From: Mucilaginibacter gossypiicola
GTDB lineage: Bacteria > Bacteroidota > Bacteroidia > Sphingobacteriales > Sphingobacteriaceae
Assembly (NCBI RefSeq): GCF_900110105.1
Contig: NZ_FOCL01000003.1
Location: forward strand, 62,001-126,000
DNA length: 64,000 bases
Direction: 5' to 3'
Each line of letters begins with the position of its first letter. The stretch's first letter is position 1. A program made the translations under genes and the position numbers. Shown here piece after piece: positions 55,110-64,000 of the stretch. Below the pieces are notes generated by a model. It made no database searches and was not told where the DNA came from. It saw only the letters and a list, made by a program, of their open reading frames with translations.

Positions 55110-56612
55110 TTACCAACCCGGATTTTGGGTCAATTTACTGTTAGTGCTTATTTCACGCTGCGGTATTGGCCACAGGTAATATTGTGCTTTAAAGGTTACC
55201 CCCTGCTCTGTTTGTGAAGCAGTAGGATCGGCAAAAGTATTTGACTGTGGCAGGTAGGCCATGTGGGTACGCTGCATATCAAAGTACGCCTTATTTTCGT
55301 AAGCAAGCTCATGGTACCGCTCTTTCCAGATAGCCTGACGAAAGGTATCTTTAGTTAAGCCGCTTAAAGCAGCCAGTTTGGCGCGCGTACGGATAGCGTT
55401 TACGGCCGCATAAGCATCGGCAGTGGGGCCATTCACCTCGTTTGACGCCTCAGCGTAAATTAACTGAGCTTCCGGTAAACGCAATAAAGTCCAGTTCTCA
55501 TCGCTGTTGCCACTTTGTGCAGCGCTTTCAACCTGGAAATATTTATAGAGCGCGTGCTCACCAAATTGAATGATGTTGTTTGGGCTACCGTATTGCGGAT
55601 AGCTTGAGAAATAAAACTGGCGCTCCTCAGTGCGAAGGTCGCCGGCCTCATAACTTGCCACAAACTGGTTGGTAGGGATCATTGCACCCAGGTGGTCGCC
55701 GTATGCACCAACTAACAAGTTAAACGGAATAGTTAACTGAGGAATAGCGTTGGTTTTAGTACCTACCAGGTAGTTGATCTGGAAAATTAGCTCCTGTTGA
55801 TTTTTATGCGCATTATCATGCAAATATGCATAATCGTTAAACAACGAATACCAACCTAAAACCGGCTGAATTTCAGATGCCGCTTTAGCATAATTTTCGG
55901 TTTGCTTTAGCGGGAAGCCGGCAGTTGTTAAGTAAACGCTGGCTAATAAAGTTTTTACCGCACCCAAAGAAACACGGCCAGTTGCATCTGTATTTGGCAT
56001 ACCTGAGGCTTCAGCGGCCTGTAAATCGCTGATGATTTGTTTGTAAACGTCGGCTACAGGTGTACGTGAAGGGTATAGATCAGGGCTGCTAACCGTTTGT
56101 GAAGTGATAATCAGCGGAACATCGCCATATAAACGCACCAGATGGTAATAGTAAAACGCCCTGAAAAAATATGCCTCTCCTATTAGTTTCTTTTTTAACC
56201 CATCATCCATAGGAGATATGCCAGGGATCTTTTCGATGGCAAGATTTGCATTGGCAATACCCTTATAGCAATTTGACCATACGGTTTCAAAACCGGGGTT
56301 AACAGCATCAGTACGTTGGTGGATCACGTTACCATTATTAACACTTTGCCCTAATGAAGTAGCATGACCAGCAAATAACTCCATTGTAATGAACGGGCTT
56401 TCACCGTAAGCATCACCGTTCTGGAAAAAATACATGATGTTATACAAACCATTTACAAAGGTTTGCGCCTGGTTTGAGCTGGTGAAATAATTATTCTTAA
56501 CGAAGTCTGTTTTGGCTTGTTCATCAAGATATTTTTTGCAACCGCTGTTTACGGTAGCCGCAAGGATAAGCAAAAGACCACCTACCCTGTATTTTTTAAA
56601 GTTAAATTTCAT
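55110..56612 (-). CDS. SusD/RagB-family glycan-binding lipoprotein (PUL 2)
   Basis: I take the ATG at 56612 (MKFNFKKYR), because it gives a signal peptide ending at lipobox Cys (NSGC); an in-frame Met six codons upstream adds only MLKYHT. About 500 residues with SusD hallmarks: AYFFRAFYYYHLVRLYGDVPLI, LASVYLTTAGFP, ERYHELAYENKAYFDMQRTH and YLWPIPQREISTNSKLTQNPGW at the C-terminus. It partners the STN-SusC upstream (25 bp from 56638). With GH92 it is probably for mannose-containing glycans. Confidence 0.95.
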   Translation of the reverse strand: MKFNFKKYRVGGLLLILAATVNSGCKKYLDEQAKTDFVKNNYFTSSNQAQTFVNGLYNIMYFFQNGDAYGESPFITMELFAGHATSLGQSVNNGNVIHQRTDAVNPGFETVWSNCYKGIANANLAIEKIPGISPMDDGLKKKLIGEAYFFRAFYYYHLVRLYGDVPLIITSQTVSSPDLYPSRTPVADVYKQIISDLQAAEASGMPNTDATGRVSLGAVKTLLASVYLTTAGFPLKQTENYAKAASEIQPVLGWYSLFNDYAYLHDNAHKNQQELIFQINYLVGTKTNAIPQLTIPFNLLVGAYGDHLGAMIPTNQFVASYEAGDLRTEERQFYFSSYPQYGSPNNIIQFGEHALYKYFQVESAAQSGNSDENWTLLRLPEAQLIYAEASNEVNGPTADAYAAVNAIRTRAKLAALSGLTKDTFRQAIWKERYHELAYENKAYFDMQRTHMAYLPQSNTFADPTASQTEQGVTFKAQYYLWPIPQREISTNSKLTQNPGW

Positions 56613-56637
56613 AGTATGATATTTTAACATTGTTTAA

Positions 56638-59600
56638 TTATAGACTAACATTAACACCTAACAGGAAGGTACGAGGCTTCGGATAATCATAAAACTGGAT
56701 ACCCTGTGTAAAGTTACTTGAGGCATTGTAGGTGGATACCTCAGGATCATAACCGGTATATTTGGTTATCAGGAACAGGTTTTGCGCCTGCGCATACACC
56801 CTTAAACGGCTTAATTTTAACTTTTTAAGAATATTGTCATTAAAGGTATAGCCAAGTGTTACAGCTCTGCCACGAATAAAGTTACCGCTCTCAACTTTGG
56901 TTGAATAAATTTCAGTTTGGTAACGTACGTAGGCTGGCCTGTCTTCGGCTATGCTGGTGTTTTGGTTAGTTGGCGTCCAGGCGTTCAATACAGTTGCGTA
57001 ACTGTTTGCCTGACCTGTACGGTCCTGACCAGAGTGACGGGTAAGGTTCATGATCTGGTTGCCGTAGTTAAACTGCAGATCAACACCTAAATCGATGTTT
57101 TTGTAACGGAAGTTGTTGCTGAAAGTACCGTAGCCATCAGGTATTGATTTACCAAGAATCACTTTATCAGCAGCACTCACTTTGCCATCGCCATTGGTAT
57201 CCTGTATTTTCAGGTCGCCCGGTAATAAACCATATTTAGCAGCTTCCGTTGCTTCAGCAGTTCCCCAGGTTCCAAGCACCTTGTATCCATAAAAACTACC
57301 GGCCGGCAGACCAACGCGCATCAGGTTAAATTGCGACAGGAAGGTTGGATCAAGAAAGATATCATCGTTAGATGCACCTAATTGAAGGATCTTGTTTTTT
57401 AGGAATGAAATATTGAAGGTCGAATTCCAGGTAAAGTCCTGAGTTTTTATTGGAGTTGCGTTTATGGTAAACTCTAACCCTTTATTTTGTAAACGGCCGA
57501 TATTTTTATAAACCGCGTTAAAACCGCTTGTTTCAGGCAATGGTGCATTTAATAACAATGCTTTTGTTTTTTTCAGGTAAGCATCCGCTTCAATATTTAA
57601 GCGGTTGTTAAATAAGCCCAATGAGAAACCTAAGTCATACTCGGCCGTTTTTTCCCATTGCAGATCTTCGTTACCAATTGAAGTTTGAGTAGTACCTACT
57701 GCACTGTTACCGCCGAAAGCATAACCAACTGTTCCGATATTTGCCAGTGAACGGTACTCGCCAATTTCAGAGTTACCGGTTAAACCATAACTCAACCTGA
57801 ATTTCAAATCGGATATAGTTTTATTATCCTTCAGGAAATCTTCCTGTGATGCACGCCATGCAAACGCTGCAGACGGGAAGAAACCATATTTTTTATTAGT
57901 ACCGAAACGTGACGAACCGTCTTCGCGGCCTGTTAAAGTTAACAGGTATTTCTCGTTGTAATTATAGTTTAACCTACCAAAAAACGATTGCATCTGCCAT
58001 GCATCATAACCAGACTCAGGCTTGTCTGGTACGATACCAGCAGAAAGGTTATAATACTCGTAAAAGTCGTCAGACAATGTACCGGTTGATCCTTTTAAAC
58101 GAAGCTGCTGAAAATTTTGACGTTCGGCACCTACAACCAGGTTTATACTGTGTACTTTATTAAAGGTTTTGTTATAAGTGAAATAGTTTTGCCATTGCCA
58201 AAACGTTCTGTTAAACTCCTCTATTGAAGCCGAGCTATAGCTTTGTCCTGCAACCGGGCCGCCAACAAGGCCGCTTTGGGATGCAGGGTTATAATTGGCT
58301 GATGTTGTTACGCCTAAAACGCTGCGGAATTCCAGACCAGGAATAATGTTTAAATTCAAATAACCATTACCGCTAAATATACGGTTACGGGTAAGTGATT
58401 GAATTTCGTTTGCCCGGGCTACCGGGTTATCACCGCCTTCAAGGTTTGGATAATCGGTACGTTTGCCATAAGTTCCGTCAGGGTATCTAATCGGAATAAA
58501 AGGAACCATCTCAATCAACATACGCGGAATGTTATTACCGCCAGTACCCTGATCCTGGTTACGGCCATCCTGGTAGTTATAATTTAAAGTAGCGCCAACT
58601 TTAACCCATGGTTTTATTTGATTGTCAAAAGTTAAACGTACGTTATAACGTTTCAGATAGCTGTTAATGATAATACCTTCGTCGTCGGCATAGTTCAGGA
58701 ACAAACCATAGTTTACATTTTCGGCACCGCCGGTGAATGAAACGTTATGATTTTGACTTACAGATGTACGGGTTGTAGCTTTTTGCCAGTCAACGTCATA
58801 CAACGGGTTCAGGTTTTGGTCAAACAGTTTACCTATCAGCGCAGTTCTTTGTGTTACCGGGTTACGATCGGTATAATCACCTGCAGCCCAGCCGGTAGGG
58901 TCATACTTTTTGATATTGGCGTAAGAAATATCTTCAACCTGCATAAACTCTTTTGAGTTAAGCACAGGTATTTCCTTAAACATATGGTTTACGGCCATGT
59001 AGGCATCATATGAAATGGTACCGCCTTTTTTACCACGCTTTGTGGTAACCAAAATTACACCATTTGCACCGCGTGTACCATAAATAGCGGTTGAAGATGC
59101 ATCTTTCAGTACGTCGATAGTTTCAATATCGTTAGGATTGATAGCATTACCACCTTCTGTCCAAACCACACCATCCACAACATATAACGGATCGGTATTG
59201 GTATTAATAGAGCTGTAACCACGAATCCTGATCTTAGTGGCGCCACCAGGTGCACCTGAATTACTTGAAACGTTTACACCGGCAATTTTACCTGACAATT
59301 CCTGTTCAAGATTGGTTTGCGGGCGCTCCTGTAATTGCTTTGCGCCAACACTACCTACAGAGCCGGTAAGATCAACCTTTTTAGCAGTACCGTAACCAAC
59401 CACAACTACCTCGCTCAACGCTTTTGGCTCTTCGGCCAAAACAACGTCTATCTGGCTTCTGCCGCCGATAGGTACTTCTTTGGTTGTATAACCAATAAAT
59501 GTAAAAACCAGTGTGCCATTTGCATCGGGCGCATTAATGGTGTATTTACCGTTAACATCGGTTTGTAAACCAATATTTGTGCCTTTTACCTTAACGGTAA

Positions 59601-60039
59601 CACCAGGAATAGGGCCTTTAGCATCGCTTACCGTACCCGTCACTTTAATTGGAGCAACAGCTACCTGCGATACAACAGGTTCATCCTTCTTTTTTACAAC
59701 AATGGTTTGATCAAAAATTTTGTACGTAAGCGGCTGATCTTTAAAGCACTGATCAAGCGCATTTTCTATAGATACGTTTGCAACTTCAATGTTGATTGCT
59801 CCTGCTTTTGAAACATCCTGCTTGTCATACATGAAATGATAGCCTGTTTGTTTTTCAATTGAGCGGAGTACTTTTTCAACGGTAGTGTTTTTTTGGTGCA
59901 AAGTAACTATCTGGCTATAACTTTTGGCACATACATTGGTAAGGGCCGCAAGTATAATAAAGGCAGTTAGCTTCATGGCCAATATAAATTTGCGTAATTG
60001 AGGCCATGCCAAAGGCGTGGCCTTAGAATTAAAATTCAT
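56638..60039 (-). CDS. SusC/RagA-family TonB-dependent transporter with STN domain (PUL 2)
   Basis: A 1133-residue outer-membrane importer. After the signal peptide comes a secretin/TonB short N-terminal (STN) domain (~45-115; VEKVLRSIEKQTGYHFMYDKQDV). A CarboxypepD-like domain (VTGTVSDAKGPIPGVTV), the plug entered at LSEVVVVGYGTAKKVDLTGSV, and the barrel follow. The STN domain is the part that signals to a FecR anti-sigma factor, and FecR and sigma lie directly upstream, so transport and self-induction are linked. The upstream 277 bp hold several palindromes and a possible antisense RNA. Confidence 0.96.
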   Translation of the reverse strand: MNFNSKATPLAWPQLRKFILAMKLTAFIILAALTNVCAKSYSQIVTLHQKNTTVEKVLRSIEKQTGYHFMYDKQDVSKAGAINIEVANVSIENALDQCFKDQPLTYKIFDQTIVVKKKDEPVVSQVAVAPIKVTGTVSDAKGPIPGVTVKVKGTNIGLQTDVNGKYTINAPDANGTLVFTFIGYTTKEVPIGGRSQIDVVLAEEPKALSEVVVVGYGTAKKVDLTGSVGSVGAKQLQERPQTNLEQELSGKIAGVNVSSNSGAPGGATKIRIRGYSSINTNTDPLYVVDGVVWTEGGNAINPNDIETIDVLKDASSTAIYGTRGANGVILVTTKRGKKGGTISYDAYMAVNHMFKEIPVLNSKEFMQVEDISYANIKKYDPTGWAAGDYTDRNPVTQRTALIGKLFDQNLNPLYDVDWQKATTRTSVSQNHNVSFTGGAENVNYGLFLNYADDEGIIINSYLKRYNVRLTFDNQIKPWVKVGATLNYNYQDGRNQDQGTGGNNIPRMLIEMVPFIPIRYPDGTYGKRTDYPNLEGGDNPVARANEIQSLTRNRIFSGNGYLNLNIIPGLEFRSVLGVTTSANYNPASQSGLVGGPVAGQSYSSASIEEFNRTFWQWQNYFTYNKTFNKVHSINLVVGAERQNFQQLRLKGSTGTLSDDFYEYYNLSAGIVPDKPESGYDAWQMQSFFGRLNYNYNEKYLLTLTGREDGSSRFGTNKKYGFFPSAAFAWRASQEDFLKDNKTISDLKFRLSYGLTGNSEIGEYRSLANIGTVGYAFGGNSAVGTTQTSIGNEDLQWEKTAEYDLGFSLGLFNNRLNIEADAYLKKTKALLLNAPLPETSGFNAVYKNIGRLQNKGLEFTINATPIKTQDFTWNSTFNISFLKNKILQLGASNDDIFLDPTFLSQFNLMRVGLPAGSFYGYKVLGTWGTAEATEAAKYGLLPGDLKIQDTNGDGKVSAADKVILGKSIPDGYGTFSNNFRYKNIDLGVDLQFNYGNQIMNLTRHSGQDRTGQANSYATVLNAWTPTNQNTSIAEDRPAYVRYQTEIYSTKVESGNFIRGRAVTLGYTFNDNILKKLKLSRLRVYAQAQNLFLITKYTGYDPEVSTYNASSNFTQGIQFYDYPKPRTFLLGVNVSL

Positions 60040-60148
60040 AAGTTTGTAGAGTTTGGGTTAAACATTAACTTTCAATTCATCGATTGTAGATTTTTGGGAC
60101 CCAGATATTTACGCCGGGAAAGTACTGCGAATACTTCCCGGTTTTTTT
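60039..60148 (+). ncRNA. Candidate cis-antisense RNA over the susC 5' region
   Basis: On the plus strand, opposite the susC leader, an exact -7 box TAAGTTTG (60039-60046) precedes about 65 bp of sequence and a terminator: CCGGGAAAGTA with TACTTCCCGG (60114-60141, one bulge), then seven T. Such a transcript of roughly 95 nt would be antisense to the susC leader. Bacteroides DonS-type sRNAs occupy this position next to PULs. No -33 element is evident, so this is a hypothesis. Confidence 0.35.
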
Positions 60149-60174
60149 ATATGCTGGCTTTTGGGGTTTTAACA

Positions 60175-60192
60175 CACGTGTTTAAACACATG
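60175..60192. promoter_or_regulatory. 18-bp near-palindrome upstream of susC (PUL 2)
   Basis: CACGTGTTTAAACACATG is symmetrical except for one position pair. It is 136-153 bp before the susC start. A 10-bp palindrome TTGGGCCCAA lies at 60211-60220. Either may be a regulatory site; neither resembles the CAAACGTTTG sites of PUL 1. Confidence 0.4.
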
Positions 60193-60316
60193 ATAAACCG
60201 TTTTACCATTTTGGGCCCAAGGGGTCGGACTAACTTATCTTAGGTATTTCTTCCATCATAGGGTTGTTTAAATTGTTAACAATTGGTTGCTTAATATAGT
60301 AGGTATAATAATTATG

Positions 60317-61507
60317 CTATTGTTGGATGGTGATGCGCTTATCTTCAATTTTATATTTCACCCCGGCATAGCCAAGCATGTTCATTAATTCGGATGCTTT
60401 TACATTTCGGGATATCCGGCCTGTAAATTCACGCTGCGGTATTTTGCCTTCATAGGCTACATCAACATCATACCAGCGGGCAGCCTGCCTCATAATGGCA
60501 TCTATCCCCGCGTCCCTGAATTGAAAAATGCCGTCTTTCCAGGCTATTTCATCATCAACATCAACATCGTTAAGTACTTTCAACTTACCCGCTTTATTGA
60601 GTACAGCCTGTTGTCCGGGTTTTAAAATGCCTGTTGCAGTGCCATTGCTTATTTTTACTGATCCTTCTAATAATGTGGTTTTCATTTCGGCCTCGTCATT
60701 GTAGGCCATGACATTAAAATGTGTTCCTAAAACCTCAACTGTTGTGTTGTCGGATTTAACCCTGAAAGGCATGTTCGGATTTTTAGAAACCTCAAAGTAA
60801 GCTTCGCCGGTAATGGTGACCTCGCGTGTTTTTCCGGTAAATTTGGTTGGAAAAGTTAATGATGATTCTGAATTCAGACAAACCTTGCTCCCATCCGGCA
60901 AAATCAACTGATATTGCCCGCCGCGTGGAGTTGAGATGGTATTTATAACCGGAGCGTCAGCATTGATACCTGCTTCATATACCAGCTGACCGTTGCGGGT
61001 TTTGTTGATTTTAGTGGCTCCCTGTTGTGCAAGCAGGCCGTTTTGCGCACTATCAAGTGTAATGGTTTTGCCGTTAGCCAGCGTTAAAATTGCTTTGTTA
61101 CCGCCCGGCAGAGCATCATTTTTAGGATGGATTTTGGCAATGCTCTTTTTTGTAACAACCTGCTTTTTTTGATTGCTGTAAATGTACGCGCCAAAACCTA
61201 CAAGGAATAATAATGAAGCTGCAACACCTAACCTTCTCCACGGTAAATTGTTTTTCGCCGGGGTAACAACAGTTGGCTCGGTATTAGTCCTTAAAATCTG
61301 GGCGAGCATCTCATCGCTTTTTGACTTATCGAAAAGCGGACCATCGTCATCAAGGCTGTCCCATGCCTGGTGTATGAGCGAGGCAAGCTCGGCGTCCGTT
61401 GCAGATGAGTCGATGATTTCGAAAAGTTCATCGCGCTCACCCTCCGAGGCAGTGCCGTTATAGTACTTATTAAACAGATAATTCAGCCTAACGTAAAGTT
61501 CGCTCAT
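60317..61507 (-). CDS. FecR-family anti-sigma factor
   Basis: I take the ATG at 61507 (MSELYVRLNYLF); an upstream Met at 61558 would add 17 residues. About 396 residues. The cytoplasmic N-terminal sigma-binding region (~1-85) is followed by one TM helix (~92-110; LGVAASLLFLVGFGAYIYS) and periplasmic FecR domains (STPRGGQYQLILPDGSKVCLNSESSLTFP; VLGTHFNVMAYNDE). The C-terminal ~70 residues form a DUF4974-like domain (YDVDVAYEGKIPQREFTGRISRN). It relays the STN signal from SusC across the inner membrane to the sigma factor, 92 bp upstream. Confidence 0.94.
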   Translation of the reverse strand: MSELYVRLNYLFNKYYNGTASEGERDELFEIIDSSATDAELASLIHQAWDSLDDDGPLFDKSKSDEMLAQILRTNTEPTVVTPAKNNLPWRRLGVAASLLFLVGFGAYIYSNQKKQVVTKKSIAKIHPKNDALPGGNKAILTLANGKTITLDSAQNGLLAQQGATKINKTRNGQLVYEAGINADAPVINTISTPRGGQYQLILPDGSKVCLNSESSLTFPTKFTGKTREVTITGEAYFEVSKNPNMPFRVKSDNTTVEVLGTHFNVMAYNDEAEMKTTLLEGSVKISNGTATGILKPGQQAVLNKAGKLKVLNDVDVDDEIAWKDGIFQFRDAGIDAIMRQAARWYDVDVAYEGKIPQREFTGRISRNVKASELMNMLGYAGVKYKIEDKRITIQQ

Positions 61508-61599
61508 AGTGTCGTTTTTCGGTATAACTGTATAATTGGCTACAGTGAGTTGGGGCAAATCTCATATACATGACACCCGCAGGATTAAAAAAGGGGGTA

Positions 61600-62202
61600 T
61601 TACTTTTTAAAAAAATGAAAAAAATGTACCAGCGCCATTATAAGCGCTATAGCTTCGCGGTGCTCATGTACATATTCTTTTATGGAAGCGGTGGCTATTT
61701 GCAGGTATTTCTTTACCGTTTCACGGGATAGTTCCAGTTCATCGGCAATTTCATGGTATTTTAAACGACTGTGCCTGCTCATCAGGTAAATCTTTTGCTG
61801 CTGTGGAGGCAGCTTGTCTATCGCTTCATCAATCAGGTTATAATAATGATCAGATACCTGTGCTTCGGTAGTAAAAGGTACAATATTGGTTTCTTCCAAC
61901 CTTTTAAGCTGTAGCTGCTCTCTTGAAACTTTGCGCAAACAGTTTAAAGCATGATTTTTGGAGAGCACAAACAGATATGCTTTGAAATTATCAACGTTGG
62001 CAAGGGTCTCGCGGGTCATCCAGATCTTCATAAAAACATCTTGAACCACCTCCTCCGCCAATTCAACAGACTGGGTAATGCGTAGGATATGAACACCTAA
62101 ACGCTGATGATAAGCCGCAAATAACCTGCGAAAAGCAAATTCATTGCCTTCGGCAACCTGCAAAAGCAGCTCCTTCTCATCTGATTGAGTAAATTCAAAC
62201 AT
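61600..62202 (-). CDS. ECF RNA polymerase sigma factor (RpoE-like, sigma-70 family)
   Basis: A 200-residue ECF sigma factor. Region 2 reads LFAAYHQRLGVHILRITQSVELAEEVVQDVFMKIW (~28-62) and region 4 ends in LKYHEIADELELSRETVKKYLQIATASIKEY (~147-178), the HTH that reads the -35 element. It belongs to the Bacteroidota group paired with FecR, and is followed by fecR and the STN-susC, so it should drive PUL 2 when the transporter is loaded. Confidence 0.95.
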   Translation of the reverse strand: MFEFTQSDEKELLLQVAEGNEFAFRRLFAAYHQRLGVHILRITQSVELAEEVVQDVFMKIWMTRETLANVDNFKAYLFVLSKNHALNCLRKVSREQLQLKRLEETNIVPFTTEAQVSDHYYNLIDEAIDKLPPQQQKIYLMSRHSRLKYHEIADELELSRETVKKYLQIATASIKEYVHEHREAIALIMALVHFFHFFKK

Positions 62203-62375
62203 AGGTTAATGTTGGTGCTACAAATATTATAAAAATCACAGTATTTGCAACATATAATTATATCGATGAAACCATCGTATAACTTTAAAGCAATTGAAAT
62301 GTTTGAATAAAATATTCAACACCTCTATTCCTTAAAGTTGTTTTAACTATTAAGTATGTATTAAATAAATGGTTA

Positions 62376-62927
62376 TCAATATAATGGCGTTGGTAAACCA
62401 TCCAAACTAATCCTGTTTTTCTCCTGTTTATAATTGGCCAATCCTTGCTCGCCTTTCTTTTCCGCCCATTTAATAGCATAATCACGTTCGCCCAAATATT
62501 CATAAAGTGGTACGCTGAACCCGCATGAGGTTTGCACCATGTCTATATCGCCTACTATAATTTGCCGTGTAGCCATGTGAATGTCGAAATACCGGGAAAG
62601 CGTGTTCCACTCATCGTTACCGGCATCAGGCAAAATACTATAACCCTTACCGTACAGACGCAGGATATTAGGAGGCCCGTCAAAGGCACAGAACATAAAA
62701 GTGATGCGCCCGTTTTCGAGCAGGTGGGCGGCAGTTTCGTTTCCGCTCCCTATAATATCCATATAAGCCACGCGGTTGTTGGAAAGAATGCGAAAACTCG
62801 CGTTATCTTTTGGCGAAAGATTTACATGCCCACTGGATGTTAGCGGAGCAGTAGCCACAAAAAAGATTTTTTGATGAGCAATAAAATCCTTGTGATGTTC
62901 AAGTATCTCATTAAAAAACTTACCCAT
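62376..62927 (-). CDS. Pyridoxamine 5'-phosphate oxidase-family protein
   Basis: A 183-residue split-barrel protein (IFFVATAPLTSSGHVNLSPKD ~22-42; VAYMDIIGSGNETAAHLLENGRITFMFCAF ~53-82, the family FMN/PLP phosphate region). Proteins of this shape bind FMN, F420 or haem and reduce small molecules; true PdxH activity is unlikely since the usual PdxH C-terminal residues are absent. It stands alone between the sigma gene and the threonine aldolase terminator. Substrate unknown. Confidence 0.78.
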   Translation of the reverse strand: MGKFFNEILEHHKDFIAHQKIFFVATAPLTSSGHVNLSPKDNASFRILSNNRVAYMDIIGSGNETAAHLLENGRITFMFCAFDGPPNILRLYGKGYSILPDAGNDEWNTLSRYFDIHMATRQIIVGDIDMVQTSCGFSVPLYEYLGERDYAIKWAEKKGEQGLANYKQEKNRISLDGLPTPLY

Positions 62928-62993
62928 AATAAAAGGTTTTGATTAACGGTACTCAAATATAAGCACAATCGTTTTAGCATTACGAAAATAAAT

Positions 62994-63033
62994 AGCCTGG
63001 GCCAAAATCATCTCCGGTATTTTGGCCCAGGCT
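62994..63033 (-). terminator. Intrinsic terminator after threonine aldolase
   Basis: AGCCTGGGCCAAAAT (62994-63008) and its exact complement (63019-63033) form a 15-bp stem with a 10-nt loop. On the minus strand it is followed by ATTTATTTT. It starts 5 bp after the aldolase stop. Confidence 0.88.
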
Positions 63034-63038
63034 CTACA

Positions 63039-64000
63039 TTATAAGTCCTTCAATGCCCCTATCGTATACTCCACCTGCTCGGCATGTACATCAAGGTGTG
63101 TTACAAAGCGGATACGATTTTTACCGGTATCACTTGCCTTAATACCCTTTTCAGCAAGTTTAGCAAGTACAGCGGCGGCCGGCTCAACAGTATCAAACAA
63201 TACGATATTGGTTTCAACCGGAACCACATTGCTTACCCATGATAACAAACTGAGTTCTTCGCCCAAAATACGGGCATGTGCATGATCTATTTTCAATCGT
63301 TCAACATGATGGTCAAGCGCGTAGATGCCTGCAGCAGCCAAAAAGCCTGCCTGGCGCATACCGCCACCCAATACCTTACGGATACGGCGTGCATATTTGA
63401 TGGTTTCTTTATCAGCTAATAAAACCGAGCCTACGGGTGCGCCCAATCCTTTTGACAGGCAAACCGAAATACCATTAAAGTATTTTCCATACTCAACCGT
63501 AGCATCGCCGGTGTGGGTGAGCGCGTTAAAGATACGGGCACCATCAAGGTGAAGTTTTAAACCTTTCTCCCGGCACAGGCTGGCAATAGGTTTGATGTTT
63601 TCAAGCGTATAACAACTTCCACCGCCTTTATTAACTGTGTTTTCCAAAACCACCAAACTGGTATGCGGATAATGGATATTTTCGGCATTGATCTCGGGCG
63701 CTATCATTTCGGCTGTAAGGATACCGCGATAACCATCCAGCAACCTGGTTGACACCGCCGAATTAAAGGCAATGCCCCCACCCTCATACCTGTAAACATG
63801 CGCAGTTTGGTCGGCAATGAGTTCATCAAGCGGTTGTGTAAAACATTTGATAGCTATCTGGTTGGTCATGGTGCCTGATGGGCAAAATATAGCCGATTCC
63901 ATACCAAACATCGCGGCGGCTTTAGCTTCAAGGGCATTGATCGTTTCGTCCTCGCTAAAAACATCATCTCCTACTTTGGCGCTCCACATAGCCTCCAGCA
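63039..64000 (-). CDS. Threonine aldolase, PLP-dependent (5' end outside window)
   Basis: Over 320 residues are visible. The frame stays open to the window edge: the codons before the Met at 63989 read Leu-Glu-Ala, and family members carry a MLEAMWSAKVGDDVF stretch, so the true start lies beyond 64000. The PLP lysine is in SVCLSKGLGAPVGS. FCPSGTMTNQIAIK (PLP phosphate) and LKLHLDGARIFNA (the Asp that binds the pyridine N) are conserved. It cleaves L-threonine or L-allo-threonine to glycine and acetaldehyde. A terminator follows at 62994-63033. Confidence 0.93.
   Translation of the reverse strand, partial: LEAMWSAKVGDDVFSEDETINALEAKAAAMFGMESAIFCPSGTMTNQIAIKCFTQPLDELIADQTAHVYRYEGGGIAFNSAVSTRLLDGYRGILTAEMIAPEINAENIHYPHTSLVVLENTVNKGGGSCYTLENIKPIASLCREKGLKLHLDGARIFNALTHTGDATVEYGKYFNGISVCLSKGLGAPVGSVLLADKETIKYARRIRKVLGGGMRQAGFLAAAGIYALDHHVERLKIDHAHARILGEELSLLSWVSNVVPVETNIVLFDTVEPAAAVLAKLAEKGIKASDTGKNRIRFVTHLDVHAEQVEYTIGALKDL

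Noticed and set aside
59998..60243. 81-residue plus-strand open frame upstream of PUL 2
   Set aside because: Overlaps the susC start and several palindromes; no recognisable protein features.
1..64000. CRISPR arrays, tRNA or rRNA genes, IS elements or phage genes
   Set aside because: I looked for repeat-spacer arrays, cloverleaf-like sequences and transposase motifs and saw none; the repeats present are interspersed palindromes.

Overview
The window looks like chromosomal DNA of a soil- or plant-type Bacteroidota, most likely Sphingobacteriaceae (Mucilaginibacter/Pedobacter-like). The support is two SusC/SusD pairs, an ECF sigma/FecR cascade, a GH92 mannosidase, DUF5107 and DUF3472 proteins, few Shine-Dalgarno sequences, and several promoters of the Bacteroidota type (TAnnTTTG). 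The genus is inferred from gene content. There are no rRNA, tRNA, CRISPR or phage genes and no transposase.

Layout. 0.2-5.2 kb: two paralogous small HTH regulators flank an inorganic pyrophosphatase, then a MacB/FtsX-type permease. 5.2-10.1 kb: a tripartite efflux operon (TolC, HlyD/EmrA, 14-TM MFS) divergent from an AraC regulator. 10.1-29.3 kb: a large carbohydrate locus. SusC/SusD, an arylsulfotransferase-like lipoprotein, a TsdA-like dihaem cytochrome, a putative glycoside hydrolase and a DUF5107-TPR protein lie on the minus strand. A DUF3472 protein with a GH109-like enzyme, a LacI regulator and a NahK-like sugar kinase complete it. Five copies of the palindrome CAAACGTTTG lie only in the promoter regions of these units, which makes the locus one LacI-type regulon. 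29.5-31.3 kb: topoisomerase III. 31.3-45.4 kb: an uncharacterised biosynthetic island with three radical SAM proteins, two methyltransferases, amidohydrolase, polysaccharide deacetylase, GNAT, a split-barrel protein, two GT4 glycosyltransferases and an ABC exporter. 45.7-48.5 kb: histidine kinase, CheY-like regulator and a REC-class IIIb adenylate cyclase. 48.9-52.5 kb: YitT, an HD hydrolase, a DAACS transporter with altered substrate residues and a TRIC-type channel. 52.7-62.2 kb: a classical alpha-mannan PUL (sigma, FecR, STN-SusC, SusD, GH92). 62.4-64 kb: a PNPOx-family protein and a threonine aldolase that runs off the end.

The two PULs show two regulatory designs side by side. The first has a SusC without an STN domain, and its genes share LacI operators. 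The second has an STN-SusC driven by an adjacent sigma/anti-sigma pair. Both have a strong hairpin just after susD. The first locus probably handles an amino-sugar glycan (GH109-like enzyme plus N-acetylhexosamine-1-kinase-like protein), possibly sulfated. The best candidates for an undescribed system are the sulfur-redox genes inside this LacI regulon and the radical SAM/glycosyltransferase island.

The intergenic DNA carries at least two dispersed palindromic repeat families: a REP-like element of about 95 bp (five copies, one decayed) and a double-hairpin element (four copies, stems covarying), plus one CCCTCC-rich nested inverted repeat.
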